Below are positions 35,901 to 45,885 of a stretch of DNA of 64,000 nt, piece by piece (within the stretch, counting starts at the first letter, position 1; each line of letters opens with the position of its first letter). The stretch is from Ostrinia nubilalis (taxonomy: Eukaryota > Arthropoda > Insecta > Lepidoptera > Crambidae), in assembly GCF_963855985.1 (NCBI RefSeq), contig NC_087096.1:6448001-6512000 (forward strand), read 5' to 3'. A program made the position numbers and the translations under genes. The notes beneath the pieces were generated by a model. That model ran no database searches. It had not been told where the DNA came from and saw only the letters and a program-made list of their open reading frames with translations.

Positions 35901-38900
35901 ACCAAAGTTTTCATTTACCTTAAAACTTAGTAAGAATAATACACTTTTAGATATTATTATTACATTAAGAAAATAATATATGTCCTAAAATCACTGATCA
36001 GTAATTGTGCTCTATTTTTATGATTCCATAAAATTAATTGACTACTATAAATCGATTTTTTACATCAATTGGTAACAGAACCAAAATTGCACTTTTCAAA
36101 CTACAGTAAAACTTAGTGCAGATTGACACGTCTATTTTGAACCGTTAGACTTTAGATTGATCGTGTGCAATTATTTGCAGGCTCGATGACGCGCGTACCT
36201 ACTTCAAAATGTATTAATTTTATTTATTGAACGCCACGCATCTGTCTGAATAAAGCCCAAGTTTGAATGATGTAGAATTTCCCTATAATCCCCGAACATT
36301 ACAGTAGGATTATATTGACGTGTGATTAATGAAATTTTTCGGCTGGCTGTACGAAAGTTGTAATACTATATTATCGGTTCCAGCTGCGACGGGCCCCGCG
36401 ATTTGTATCATATTGGCATCTTACGCGGGCTGCGACCGGTTCGCGGCTGTTGCCTACTTCATAGCCTCTATGGCGCTCATGGGAGGCTTCTATAGTGGAA
36501 TGAAGGTAAGATTTAAAACTAACTTATTATGTACATGAAACAATATACAACAAATCCGCAAAACTTTGTCTGTTCGTTCGTTTCATCCAAATGACGTCCA
36601 CTGCTGGACAAAGGCCTCCCCAAGGTTTTCCACAATAAATGGTCCTGAACTGTCTGCATTCAGGCTCCTCCCGCGACCTTTACAAGATCGTCGGTCCACC
36701 TAGTAGGAGGCCTGCTCACGCTACGTCTCCGTCAAACTTAAATGGGGTTAAAATAGAAAAGTTGTTACTCATTTATCACATAATAGTGGTTTGACACCTT
36801 GAAAGAGACACCTCGCAAAGTAAATCCATAATACAGGTAGGTTAGTGCATAGCTGAGTCGATAGTGGAGCGGTACGGGTATTTTTGTCACGTCAAAACAG
36901 CGAGATTTAAGATGTGCTTCAATCGTACATACATATTCAACCTGTGACAGTTCTATTTGCGCCACATGGAACCTCTTGCATCACTTCACTATCACAGATA
37001 CTATACTAGATATGCATCACATCTATAGTCCATAAAACATTGGCCATCAAGTAAACGAATAAGGCTGATCGTTTGCATCAATTTATTAAACAAATTCAAA
37101 TAAAAACATCTTATTTAATAGGCTCAATAAGTAGGTAGGTACTCCATCATGCCAGTATCAGGATCAATGAAGTGGAAATCATTTTATCGTCCGTGAATCC
37201 TCGTTACAAAGGTTTATGAAACACTCGTAAAGGAAAAACATTTTCATATCTAATTTAACACGTTGCCAAATTATTTCTGAATCAATGAATCGATTCCATA
37301 TCCATAAAGCTTTATTACGCAACTTTTTCGTCTAAAAAAATGAACATAAAAGTTGTTCCGTAAAATTCAAAGCAACATTCGTTAAACATGTATGGATACA
37401 CCGCTTTATGAATATATAATTTCCATTAGTATACACTACTACTACGTACTTATTTTACATACCACCCTGTTATTTACCCAGTTGTGGCACTGCGACAAAA
37501 TTTTTTGTATCTACCTGTTGGTAAAGAAAAAAATACTGTAAAAAATTTAATGGGAGCCTCTATCCTCCAATATTCTACCAACTTAATTTTCATTTTAGCA
37601 AGCACTTCATTGAGTGAAACTTAATTAAAGTTAATGAATCATAATAATATTACTTATTTTAATTGTTCTGATAATTCGATTCCATTGCTATTGGATAGCA
37701 TTATTTTTGCAGAAATCCATTTAAAATTTTGATTTCTTTATACAGACTTTACGAATGAAATACTTTAATTTAAAAAGCGTTCCATTCCATTTGATATTCT
37801 TTTGTTTTATGTCAGAGAATGAATAACGAACAACTTCAATTTTTTTTTGTTCTAGGTCAATGCTTTAGATCTAGCTCCAAATTATGCTGGATCCCTGACG
37901 GCCATGATCAACGGAACTTCCACGATATCTGGAATCATCACTCCATACCTCATAGGATTGTTAACGCCTGATGTAAGTATCATAGCATTGTTGCACCAAA
38001 AGTTTAACGTTGCTGTTGCTTTACGTTACATGTCAGGATCTTTACTTTTTAGCTAACTATCTTATTATCTACTAATATAATGTTAAGCTATTTTTACCAG
38101 GACAAGTAACTTCAGTAGCTCTCTATTAAATTAAAATTTTATGTAAGAATAAGATGTCGTAAGCGACATTTTGTTTTGTTTTTGCTAATGCACTAAGGCT
38201 GAGTAGCACCACCTAACCACAAACCTAACTTTGATCGTAACTATAAAGATAACCGGTGCTTTTATATGGAGTTAGACAGATTTTTGACGTTTGTCAAAGT
38301 TAAAGTAACCCAGCCTAAGTTGTACAGCAGACTCACGAAAGTATAAATTATTTGTTCTAATGAACATTAGTTTAATAAATATTAAACCGTTTTTCTTAAA
38401 CAGCCCTAAGACGAAACTGATGCCCCGCTATTTGAAATTCAAACATCAAACAGAAATATCGTTCTCTTCGATAAGCAAACTCCACGAAAACACCCTAATG
38501 AGTTTGTAACGATCCCATTTTTCAGCACCATTCCCTTTCTATATTCGGCTTTCAAACAAATCGGGAAAATTTTAATTCTGGAAGGATCTCGAAGTTATCC
38601 GAACAATAACAGACCCTTATTGATAAACGCTTTTAGCTCAATGTCAAAACTCCAAACAATGGTGTCGTTAACTTCGCCGATATTGAAACTTCGGTCTTTG
38701 ATATTAGTTCGTACTTCGTACTAACTTCAGCGATGGCCAATTGTGGCCTCAGAAATCTTGTCAAAAACAGAATTGGTCTTAATTGAATATCGAAGGTTCA
38801 GGCAGCAAGGTTCTGGAATGGAGGCCACGTACCGGGAAACGCAGCGTGGGACGTCCACCCACAAGGTGGACCGACGACCTGATAAAGGTAGCAGGAAGGC

Positions 38901-39485
38901 GCTGGATGCAGGCCGCTACCAACCGTGCGATGTGGAAGTCATTGGGGGAGGCCTATGTTCAGCAGTGGACGTCCTGTGGCTGAAATGATGATGATGATGA
39001 TGAATATCGAAAGCCATTTTGTGAGTTCCTCGATACAGAAAATTGGACGCATCTTTTAAATTAGACATTGAGACGCTCCAAAGCCGTTTAATTTCCATGA
39101 ACTGTCCTTTATTAGCGTAATTCGGCTTACTAAATAAGATCTCAAGAGAAACTTTTCGTGGAAATGCTGCTATTGATCGATCGGTGCATATCGATTTTGG
39201 TAGATTCCATCGATTTTTTATGAACTATGCAGATAGCTCAGAATTATTATTCTTTTTCAGTCAACTCTAGTTCAATGGAGGGTGGCATTTTGGGTCTGCT
39301 TCGCCGTGCTCGTAGGCACAAACGTAGTTTACATCTTCTGGGCGGACGGCAAGCAGCAATGGTGGGACGACGTCCGACAGTACGGGTACCCTGCTGGCTG
39401 GAAACACGGCCCGCTAAAAACCGTGGACCTTGACAAAGAAAAAAACAAAAAAGAAAAACAAATGATCGAAGGTTCAAAACTGTGA
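24677..39485 (+). CDS. SLC17-family transporter, gene 1 (nine coding exons, 509 aa predicted)
   Basis: Coding exons are 24677-24710, 29485-29684, 31722-31958, 32816-33025, 33612-33779, 34875-35091, 36384-36505, 37856-37972 and 39261-39485. All introns are GT-AG and phases join without a frameshift to TGA at 39483. The 509-residue product has the length and layout of SLC17 transporters, about twelve membrane segments, probably in plasma or organelle membrane. Visible marks are a TM1 arginine (R36 in AYTMRVCLNLA), GGYLAERYGGKW (107-118), RVLQGMGEGPTMPA (150-163), WVPPHER (171-177) and LDLAPNYAG (400-408). Sequons N48 and N71 lie in the first outer loop. The lysine-rich C-terminus is probably cytosolic. 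The family carries organic anions, often driven by protons or sodium; the substrate here cannot be read, and the common label 'inorganic phosphate cotransporter' is unproven. A tandem paralogue follows at 53287. Confidence 0.88.
24730..25535. other. Start of gene 1 first coding intron, nothing recognised
   Basis: AT-rich intron sequence without exon-like frames or repeat boundaries that I could define. Confidence 0.5.
25544..25836. mobile_element. hAT-like MITE (CAGTGTTTTTCAACC)
   Basis: A 293-bp element with inverted ends CAGTGTTTTTCAACC and GGTTGAAAAACACTG, flanked by an exact 8-bp duplication GTCTATAA (25536-25543, 25837-25844). Subterminal GCGACCCCCC repeats lie on both sides. Termini and duplication are typical of hAT. 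Confidence 0.85.
26055..27304. mobile_element. Harbinger-like element with GGGGGCGTCCATAAATTACG ends (1250 bp)
   Basis: Inverted ends of about 26 bp (GGGGGCGTCCATAAATTACG and its complement) are flanked by TTA at 26052-26054 and 27305-27307. G-rich subterminal tracts with repeated TCACGTGAGAT-like strings follow. There is no transposase frame. A second repeat is embedded at about 26390-26838. Confidence 0.7.
26390..26838. mobile_element. Nested repeat, GGCCAAGTGCG / GGGTTCCGTA family
   Basis: GGCCAAGTGCGTGTCGTGCC at the left, AGGGTTCCGTAGT matched by the inverted ACTACGGAACCCT at the right, and a short (CAGA)n tract before the right end. I recognise this pattern as a common Lepidopteran repeat; its class is not certain. 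Inserted within the Harbinger-like element. Confidence 0.6.
28059..28732. mobile_element. Tc1/mariner-type MITE (CAGTYAGCGTC), middle layer of nest
   Basis: Starts CAGTTAGCGTCAAATAGTTCG after TA (28057-28058); its other end, TATTTGACGCTG before TA (28733-28734), is more than 500 bp away because another element interrupts it at 28179-28720. Confidence 0.75.
28179..28720. mobile_element. TA-flanked element, inner layer of nest
   Basis: Inverted ends [TC]ACTGGTCATCAYAAAAATC and the following CGRCCCACC, with TA at 28177-28178 and 28721-28722. Removing 28179-28720 and one TA restores the GAACTATTTGACGC string seen in intact copies of the middle element. Probably Tc1/mariner-like. 542 bp. Confidence 0.75.
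29485..29684 (+). CDS. SLC17 gene 1, exon 2 (TM1 and first outer loop)
   Basis: Acceptor CCGCACAG ends at 29484, donor GTGAGT at 29685. Encodes FLIPQRYVLGIMGLLAVCNA onward (TM1), the conserved R36 and the glycosylatable loop with NNT and NGT. Phase 1 in, phase 0 out, as in gene 2. Confidence 0.9.
29750..30531 (+). mobile_element. Helitron-like non-autonomous element, copy 2
   Basis: Begins TCTATACTTATAATAAATC after A at 29749 and ends GCGGGCGGCCGCTAG before T at 30532. It contains a (CTGT)n tract at about 29873-29908 and about four tandem units of roughly 120 bp. It is very similar to 19394-20164 but has a different number of CTGT units. It lies 66 bp inside intron 2 of gene 1. Confidence 0.78.
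30532..31721. other. Rest of gene 1 intron 2, nothing recognised
   Basis: Short open frames at 30970-31203 and 31218-31421 have AT-rich, low-information content and no splice context that would join the transporter frame. Confidence 0.5.
31722..31958 (+). CDS. SLC17 gene 1, exon 3 (TM2-TM4)
   Basis: 237 nt, phase 0 on both sides, acceptor CTCTTCCAG and donor GTAAGA. Encodes residues 79-157 with YAIFDW, LILSGFYYGYA, GGYLAERYGGKW and RVLQGMGE. About 81% identical by hand count to gene 2 exon 3. Confidence 0.95.
32816..33025 (+). CDS. SLC17 gene 1, exon 4 (TM4-TM6)
   Basis: 210 nt, phase 0. Encodes GPTMPALMIVLARWVPPHER, then GALVFGGAQIGNIFGS and a TM6 ending WFIFW (residues 158-227). The WVPPHER loop is a family hallmark. 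About 79% identical to gene 2 by hand count. Short repeats containing CCAGAAGGAGGGTTA lie in both flanking introns (about 32755 and 33098). Confidence 0.95.
33612..33779 (+). CDS. SLC17 gene 1, exon 5 (central cytosolic loop)
   Basis: 168 nt, phase 0. Encodes SILCYSTPNTHPYISDEELK and on to DPVPWKAIVRSVPVWALLFA, the loop between the two halves and the start of TM7 (residues 228-283). The PW..I..S.PVWA pattern is typical of SLC17. Confidence 0.95.
34547..34688 (+). repeat. SINE-like repeat, copy 1
   Basis: Shares CCGAGAAACG, GAACCCACTAGTAACACAAG (CTCGTACGTAACACAAG in the other copy) and GCTTACCAC strings with 53540-53712, whose B box is clear. The right end is interrupted by the MITE at 34689. 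Confidence 0.55.
34689..34831. mobile_element. PIF/Harbinger-like MITE (CGCCCGTATTCAC), copy 2
   Basis: 143 bp, TTA on both sides (34686-34688, 34832-34834). It sits 43 bp upstream of exon 6 of gene 1, close to where the branch point should lie. Confidence 0.8.
34875..35091 (+). CDS. SLC17 gene 1, exon 6 (TM7-TM8)
   Basis: Acceptor TTCTCCAG, donor GTAAAG; phase 0 in, phase 1 out. Encodes VGHDWGYYTMVTDLPKYMTD through to KTGRIIHTTI (residues 284-356). The H-W-G-Y-Y-T--T-LP-Y pattern is usual in this family. Confidence 0.93.
35092..36383. other. Gene 1 intron 6, nothing recognised
   Basis: An open frame at 35161-35475 is lysine-rich with no recognisable domain and no fit to the transporter. 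It is most likely chance. Confidence 0.5.
36384..36505 (+). CDS. SLC17 gene 1, exon 7 (TM9-TM10)
   Basis: Acceptor GGTTCCAG, donor GTAAGA; phase 1 in, phase 0 out. Encodes ATGPAICIILASYAGC and FIASMALMGGFYSGMK (residues 356-396). Confidence 0.93.
36569..36728 (-). pseudogene. RTE-like LINE 3' fragment, (GAAC)n-tail family
   Basis: Complement of a GAAC tail and of the C-terminal codons (GTCGGTCCACCTAGTAGG again marks RWTDD). Located in intron 7 of gene 1. Confidence 0.65.
36729..37855. other. Gene 1 intron 7 remainder, nothing recognised
   Basis: AT-rich intron without repeat ends or exon-like frames that I could define. Confidence 0.5.
37856..37972 (+). CDS. SLC17 gene 1, exon 8 (TM10-TM11)
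   Basis: 117 nt, phase 0. Encodes VNALDLAPNYAGSLTAMING and TSTISGIITPYLIGLLTPD (residues 397-435). LD-AP-YAG is a strong SLC17 signature. Confidence 0.95.
38208..38330. repeat. Repeat with AGGCTGAGT / CCCAGCCT ends
   Basis: Shares TTTGWCAAAGTTAAAGTA-type and ACCGGTG strings, in opposite orientation, with 54150-54245. The ends AAGGCTGAGT and ACCCAGCCTA are inverted. Probably a short MITE; edges approximate. Confidence 0.45.
38795..39000 (+). pseudogene. RTE-like LINE 3' fragment with (ATG)n tail
   Basis: Flanked by an exact 11-bp duplication TGAATATCGAA (38784-38794 and 39001-39011). Encodes GSKVLEWRPRTGKRSVGRPP, TRWTDDLIKVAGRRWMQAAT, and GEAYVQQWTSCG, then ends in (ATG)n. Severe 5' truncation. 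The last 12 residues are identical to those of the copy at 56007-56465. Confidence 0.85.
39261..39485 (+). CDS. SLC17 gene 1, last exon (TM12 and C-terminus)
   Basis: Acceptor CTTTTTCAG; encodes STLVQWRVAFWVCFAVLVGT, then IFWADGKQQWWDD and a lysine-rich tail ending EGSKL. TGA at 39483-39485. Confidence 0.95.
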   Translation, partial: STLVQWRVAFWVCFAVLVGTNVVYIFWADGKQQWWDDVRQYGYPAGWKHGPLKTVDLDKEKNKKEKQMIEGSKL

Positions 39486-39828
39486 GGACTTTTTGGTTGT
39501 GAATAGACGTTCGATATTTGAATTAAGATAGAAATTTAAATAATGCAATTGTTTGTGATTCGACTAGAACAAGTTGGAACTATAAAGCATTAAAAAAACA
39601 ATTGACTGTGTACTTATCAGTTTTTTATTATTATTATTCTGTCTAATGGCTTCAATGGTGCGTGCTATTTGAAGCACACTGGTTTTGCCAATGTCGAGTG
39701 TGTGTTTTTAATAGCCCTTCGATGCATTGTTAAGTATGTACTTTGGGTAATGACCCACATTTGACAGCAAATAGACATACGAAAACAATATTTTTTTTAC
39801 AAACTAAATAATATTGTGTGTGTCTATT

Positions 39829-39961
39829 CAGTCAGCGACAAATAGTTCGTAACACCCAAAGTAGCCAAAAAAGTTCGCAACACGTCTTTGTTACAATTGG
39901 AATGGTTGTGTTGTCAAATTTTTGGCCACTTTGTGTGTCACGAGCTATTTGACGCTGACTG
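39829..39961. mobile_element. Tc1/mariner-type MITE (CAGTCAGCGTC family), compact copy
   Basis: CAGTCAGCGACAAATAG at the left and TATTTGACGCTGACTG at the right; TA at 39962-39963, with TT in place of TA on the left. It lies about 340 bp after the stop codon of gene 1. Confidence 0.75.
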
Positions 39962-40237
39962 TACTACCTATTTACATGCATGTAAGCACTAAGTAGAGTG
40001 CATGCAAACCCAACGACCTAAATGTCCTTAAATTTAAATTACACGTAGCTATTTTGTTACCAAAATTGTACACTGTTTAAACTTTACTCAGATAATTGCT
40101 TTTGTATGTAATTTATTACTTGTATATTTAATTTAGAGAATTTAATCGAATTAAGCATTACATTTTGTAAAGTGGCATTTCAATAAGATGTCATAATAAT
40201 GTGAAATGTTTATAATGTGCCTATAGGTTTACGTTTT

Positions 40238-40424
40238 AGGGTCAAATTCACCAACATTAAAAAAGACACGATGACATAAGTGATTATATCGCTCTGTAAC
40301 TAAAGCTGTATAAAACAGTTATAGACTCTATCAAATTGATTTATTTTCTAAACTTAGTAAACAGTTAATCCAAGCTCAATCTAAGGGGAAAGTGTCTATC
40401 TATTGGTGAAATTTGGCCAAATAA
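40238..40424. repeat. Possible MITE with GGGTCAAATTCACCAAC ends
   Basis: GGGTCAAATTCACCAAC is inverted as ATTGGTGAAATTTGGCC at the right. No clear duplication; tentative. Confidence 0.4.
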
Positions 40425-40980
40425 ATAAATATATTTTAAGTGCCATTTGTTTGTAAAAAAGAGAATTTAATAGGTAGTAAGGAATTTGTGAGAAGAGTAC
40501 CTACTTAGGTATAAGATATAAAATTAATGGTATCAATTTATCAGTTATGTACAAGATTTTAACAAACGAGGCATTTGTAATATAATATCTGTAATTTCCC
40601 AGTACAATAAATTAATTTTGATATTATAAGATTTTTTAGTTTAATAAATAGTCGTCTAAATGGTAATTTCCCAATTAATATTGGCAGCTTAAAGATAGCA
40701 TCCGTATATTCTTATAGTGTATCAATATAATATATTTATTTCAATTTATAAATATCATAATGATTTAAATCATTGTGATTATTTATTAGAATGTACATAA
40801 TTTAAAATCTTTTGACGCATGTGGACTAACTGTAATAATAAAAGTATTAAAATTATTTTGTACAATTACATTCCTTGAAATGTAATGTGATAATAGTACT
40901 TACGTAGTTTATGAGAGAATACCTAGTTCCGTGATATAGAATAGGCCTAAGTTATTTTAATAAAATGTATTATTTTTCAA

Positions 40981-42617
40981 CATACTTAAATTTTTATTTT
41001 TTAGTTCCACCAACGTAACTCGTATTCATACAAATCCAGCTTCTCTAATTATTTTAACAGTAGGTAGTGACAATAACACAATACAATATAGTGTACAATA
41101 TAATCGTGTACTTATAGAAAGTTTACGATTTGTAAGTCTGTTATTAATAATAAGAAGGGCTACCTCTAGAAGCACTACAACTCTTAAAACTTAAACCGCA
41201 CTGAAGATCTCTACGATTTTTCTCAACGCAAGTTTATCTCTACTGAAAAACAAAAGAGCAGCTATTAAAAGTACGAGTATAAAAATTCACGGTCTTACGA
41301 GGCATTTGCCTCACAATGACGTCAGAGATTATACACATCTGCAATTAGATCTCATTGTTCCACTGCAATGCCGCCGGCTACTGCTAATACGTCCTACAAA
41401 CGTCATAAGAAAAATGCAAGCAATTCCCAACTTTAATGCGAAGGTTTTAGAACAAGATTTCAGACGTCATCGTAGCTAGAACATTTTCCAAAGCAGATGG
41501 GACATTGAAAAACTTTATTTCTGAAAAATAGGCACAACCTACAGGTGAATTATTTGATGCATCATTAATCTCTGTACTTTGATTATTTTTTATATTATTT
41601 CTTTAACAATGTTTCAGCAGTTATACTTAGTAATTTATAGTGCAGATTGCTTAGTAATAACAACTATGGAGATCTTTAGTGACATAAAATGTGTAATACA
41701 ACGATATTAATAAACTCAATTTATTCGTAAGTATGTCCCAATAGAGTCTAAATCCTCCACGAAGAATACAAATAAGATATCCAGCCTTGTGCTGCTCATA
41801 CTAAATACATAATTATGTAAATACTAAGACATTGTTTATGCATTACATAAGTGACTTTGAGGATTCAATAACCTTAGGTATAGAACGGCAAAACCATCTT
41901 TTTGGTTTTCAAAGGGTCGACAAATCATGACTCCTAATTTTATTCAGTAACTTTGTAAAATTTAAAGTTTTGGAAGTAATTTAATTAAATAAACATCTTA
42001 TCTAAAGTGCTTCCTTATTATAGGCTTATTGCATGACTTTAACATTTGGCATGTACTTATAACATTTCCATATAACGGTCATCGAATTACGTCAAAATGC
42101 ATTAAGTTAGCATGCATCACTTCTGTATTCATAAATGTTTAAAAAATACACTGGATGGAACCTTTACTAAGTTTACAGAAATATAGTGTAAAAACAGCTT
42201 TACTAACAAAAAGCATTTCTTGGTACAAAATGCATAGAAAACTACACTCGGGAATAGCTAAACTCTACATCGTTATACGAATTTTCAAAAGTATTTATTC
42301 GTATAGGGCAAAGAGTTTAGTGTTTACGAAAAATACTCAAAGGTATAAGGTGTTATGATTATAAATCTGAATTAAAGCTGGACTAGCCATTCAGTTAAGC
42401 AAAGGTCAGACATTTGAATAATATACGAGTAGCATGGCATCCCCAAGGAAATCTAAAGTATTCCATGTTTTATCTACTTTTCCTTTGTAACGGGTCAGTG
42501 AATCAGTCCTAAATCTACATTAAAAGTAGCTATTAATTTGATGGAGCGAGTCGAGCCTTTAAAAACAATGTCTAGATTTAGTTTGAAAGCCTTGACTGTC
42601 TGTAAAGTCTAGAAATA
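40981..42617. other. Intergenic stretch, nothing recognised
   Basis: No exon-like frames. The open frame at 42155-42358 looks like chance. Confidence 0.5.
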
Positions 42618-42619
42618 TA

Positions 42620-42982
42620 CAAGGTGGAAACGATAAGTGATCTCACTCGATTATTTCTAAACTATACAAGATAATTATAAAAAAAACTAGTTACTGATCC
42701 TGAAGGTGCTTTACGAGATCTATCAAACGGTAATAATAGTAGGTTACAGGATAAACTGGATCTATCCGAAAATTCAATGTTTCCAGCTTCCATACATTTG
42801 GTAAAGCCACATAATATTAAAAACTACACAAGATATCGTAAAACTGGTTACTGATCCTAAAAGTGCTTCACGAGCTCTATTCAACGGTATCAACAATAGG
42901 TTACAGAATAAACTGAATTTATTCAAAATTCAATGTTTAATGTTTAAATAATCCAGTGAGATCACTTATCGTTTCCGCCCTG
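42620..42982. mobile_element. Long-TIR MITE, CAGGGTGGAAACG family, copy 3
   Basis: Ends CAAGGTGGAAACGATAAGTG and the complement of CAGGGCGGAAACG, with TA at 42618-42619 and 42983-42984. Internally shortened, with part of the terminal repeat present twice in the left arm. Confidence 0.75.
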
Positions 42983-43457
42983 TATTTCATTCTATTACTA
43001 TTCATTTTCCCACAAGGTTTAGTTTTAATTACTGTTAACATTTAGCGTGTCATCAAATAACAACGATTACAACAGCTTCTGAACTTTAGCCAGCTCCTTA
43101 ATTCAAACCATCTTCTACCAAGGACAATTGAATTGAAACAAACAAAAATTTGACCCATGACATCACATATGCATTAATTTGCTTAGGTCCATGGGAAACG
43201 ATGGTTGATACGCTTGTAGGACACCATAATGTATTTGGCCTTGGAACTACTCGGATCACAACAAAAGAAGTACCTAATGGGCCTAATACCAACTGTTGTA
43301 AAGCAACTGATGAGAAAATTATTGCCATATTAGGAATAATATTTGAATACGTATGTGATGTGTGATACATTAATAGAGTTAGAATTATCTGTTGTATTTT
43401 TATCATTTACACAGAAGGATAATTCTTAACCACTCATACATGCAATCTAAGTTATCA

Positions 43458-43572
43458 TGCCCGTTTTCACCATCAATCCCTAATTTTTTTGTGATCCTTA
43501 TGGTAATACATAACAGGAATTTTGTTTTCATGGGGGCACTTAAAAATTAGGGATTGATGGTGAAAACGGGCA
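43458..43572. mobile_element. Short palindromic MITE (TGCCCGTTTTCACCATC), copy 1
   Basis: 115 bp; ends TGCCCGTTTTCACCATCAAT and its exact complement. The flanks (TCA / TTA) do not give a clear duplication. Confidence 0.65.
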
Positions 43573-44607
43573 TTATAAAACTAAACATAAATAGGTACCA
43601 GATAAAAGTGTTACTTCCACCTTATAAACTTCAGTCGTCCACCCTGAGAAAATTAAATACTCCAGAAAATATGAATTTATAGGTACTATTATTTCATATA
43701 TTTACTGGGATTTCATTCACACGTCAAAATAAGTAGCTATGCGTTTACATAGTTGTGAAATCAGATGAATACTTGAGTATGATCGACATGGACAATGAAT
43801 ATGAAAACCTTGTTTTTAATCCATCTACCATTTTCATTTACATGTAGTTATTGCATTCCCATGCCGCAGGTTGATGAATGTCATCTTCGGCATAAAATAA
43901 AGAAGACAAATAGGAAATGAATATTCTGGTGTTTTGGCTAACTGTAAAAGGACAATGATGTTAGAGCCATACACTAATATCAGAGATGACATTGGTATTA
44001 GTGATTGACGTCATGCTATACAAAAGCCGGTAAAAAACTTATTAGGTAAAGTAAACGTTTAAATACGTTGTTTTACCTTACATGTACGAGTATGTTAGTT
44101 TTCCTAGCATTGTTACAGTACTTTACCTTGATTATTATGTAAACAAAAACTTACCCAGTTGTATAGTAATCAACTTAGTTCACTCACCTAACCTATTTAA
44201 AAAACTTTATCCGTACTTTATACGTAGTTGTTAATTTAGGGCTTATTACAAATATTCTGATCGACAAGTACAAACAGCAGAGTTAGTGATGATTAGATTA
44301 AATTATAGTTGTCATTTCTTAATAAATTATAATAAGGGTCTGGCTACATCACCGTCTCGGAAAGTAGCGCGGAGCCTTCTATACTTAAACGAGCATTATG
44401 TAGGGAAATTGAGATGGACGAATTATCAGGTGACTATTCAAAACTGTCAATTACAGTAAGTATTGAAGCTACAATGTTACTTAGATAGATAGTTCTTAAC
44501 TGCTTAATTATGATGATACAATAATGTAAGTGATAGAAAAGAATTACCTAGGACATAACTTGAAAAAAATTTTTTTTAAAATTGCCTTGGCTAAAATGAA
44601 GGACTAA

Positions 44608-44723
44608 TCCCCGTTTTCACCATTCATCCCTATTTTTTAAGTGAACCCTATGGTAATACATAACAGGATATTTGTTTTCATAGTAGTCACTGAAAAATTA
44701 GGGATTGATGGTGAAAACGGGCA
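44608..44723. mobile_element. Short palindromic MITE (TGCCCGTTTTCACCATC), copy 2
   Basis: A second copy 1.0 kb from the first, in the same orientation (shared TATGGTAATACATAACAGGA in the middle). The left tip has lost a base or two. Confidence 0.65.
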
Positions 44724-45487
44724 TTAATAGAATGCAACATTTGTTGTTGTGACATAGCATTATTATTACCTATATGATATTAATAGCTCTATATTTAATT
44801 TTTACGACCGAGAACGGCACTACCATCCAAGTAATTAATCAATTTGTGTCGTATTTTTACGCTAACAAGGACGTTAATTGTTGTCTCGAGATCGTATTTC
44901 GCTTACGCATTGCCGCCATAATAAGTATCTTTATTTTTATTTATCCCTAAATAGACGCAACTCTTCTTCTTATAATTTTATTCTTCAACTGTTTGCAGTC
45001 TTGCTAGAAGAAGTTACTTGTGTCCGTTCCTAATAAAATAATAGTTACTTCCACAACTAACTTAAACAAGCAACGTTTTATATTTTTATTAATGGATACA
45101 AGGTTTAATATCGCAATAATTCGAATTGTTTTCTTAATGTCATCATCAGAAGACTGATTGCCGTCTGGTCCCGATACCGTCAGAGTATCGATAACTCTTA
45201 CAATGAGGTTATCGGATTTATTCAGAATTATTAAGTTCTCGAGTTTTCATCTGTTACTACAGGAATAATATTCAATCTTAAATTAAATACTAATCTAACA
45301 TCGGATTTCTAATAAAATTTAAGATTCAAGAAACGTTAGCTCGGTTCCTGTCGACCTTTTGTAGTAATCCCACTCACCCATAACAAACCATGTAATAGAG
45401 GTTAATTTACGAGTAGTTAGTTAGTTTGTCGTAAATAAATAATTAGGTACTAGTAACTTTTCGTAAAATGCTCAGAGGCATAATCAG

Positions 45488-45828
45488 AGGGCTTATTGTG
45501 AGTTTCCATCAAACTTAGTGAGCGCGAAAAAAATGACATAAAGGGCTCTAATTCACCGGGACACCATGGCGGCGCAACCAGTCGCCGGCTACCAACAAAA
45601 TGTATACAGAGAGTTACTCACCTGGTGTCCGTTTGGTTGCGCAAAGCTGCATACATTTTGTTGGTAGCCGGCGACTGGTTGCGCCGCCATGGTGTCCCGG
45701 TGAAATATAGCCCTAAATGTATGACGGATTGTACAGCGCCCTTTGTAAACTTTCAAGAACTAAAATTTTCCCATATTTTTAACGCGCTCACTAGTGAGGT
45801 CGTTTGATGTAAACTCACACTAAGCCCT
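45488..45828. mobile_element. MITE with AGGGCTTAGTGTGAG ends, copy 2, host of another insert
   Basis: Inverted ends AGGGCTTATTGTGAGTTTCC / complement of CTCACACTAAGCCCT, CAG on both sides (45485-45487, 45829-45831). Its middle is related to the complement of 6462-6638, but is interrupted by 45542-45714. Confidence 0.7.
45542..45714. mobile_element. GC-rich foldback MITE nested in 45488-45828
   Basis: Terminal inverted repeats of about 65-68 bp include CACCGGGACACCATGGCGGC and CAACAAAATGTAT, leaving a short loop of roughly 40 bp. The outer tips are AGGGCTCTA and TATAGCCCT, with AA on both sides. Removal restores the order of the host element. Confidence 0.7.
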
Positions 45829-45885
45829 CAGGTTTGAGTCAAGTACGCAAAGTCAATGAACTGATGCTTAACATAAGTTTCAAAG

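Larger units (their letters stand above)
39486..40980 (+). other. Probable 3' UTR and downstream flank of gene 1
   Basis: Several AATAAA signals occur, among them 40420-40425 and 40606-40611. The true cleavage site cannot be chosen from sequence. If either site is used, the MITE at 39829-39961 would be transcribed in the 3' UTR. Confidence 0.35.

Noticed and set aside
43098..43406. A minus-strand 102-codon frame and its overlapping plus-strand frame as genes
   Set aside because: Both strands open at once, with no domain in either; typical of chance.
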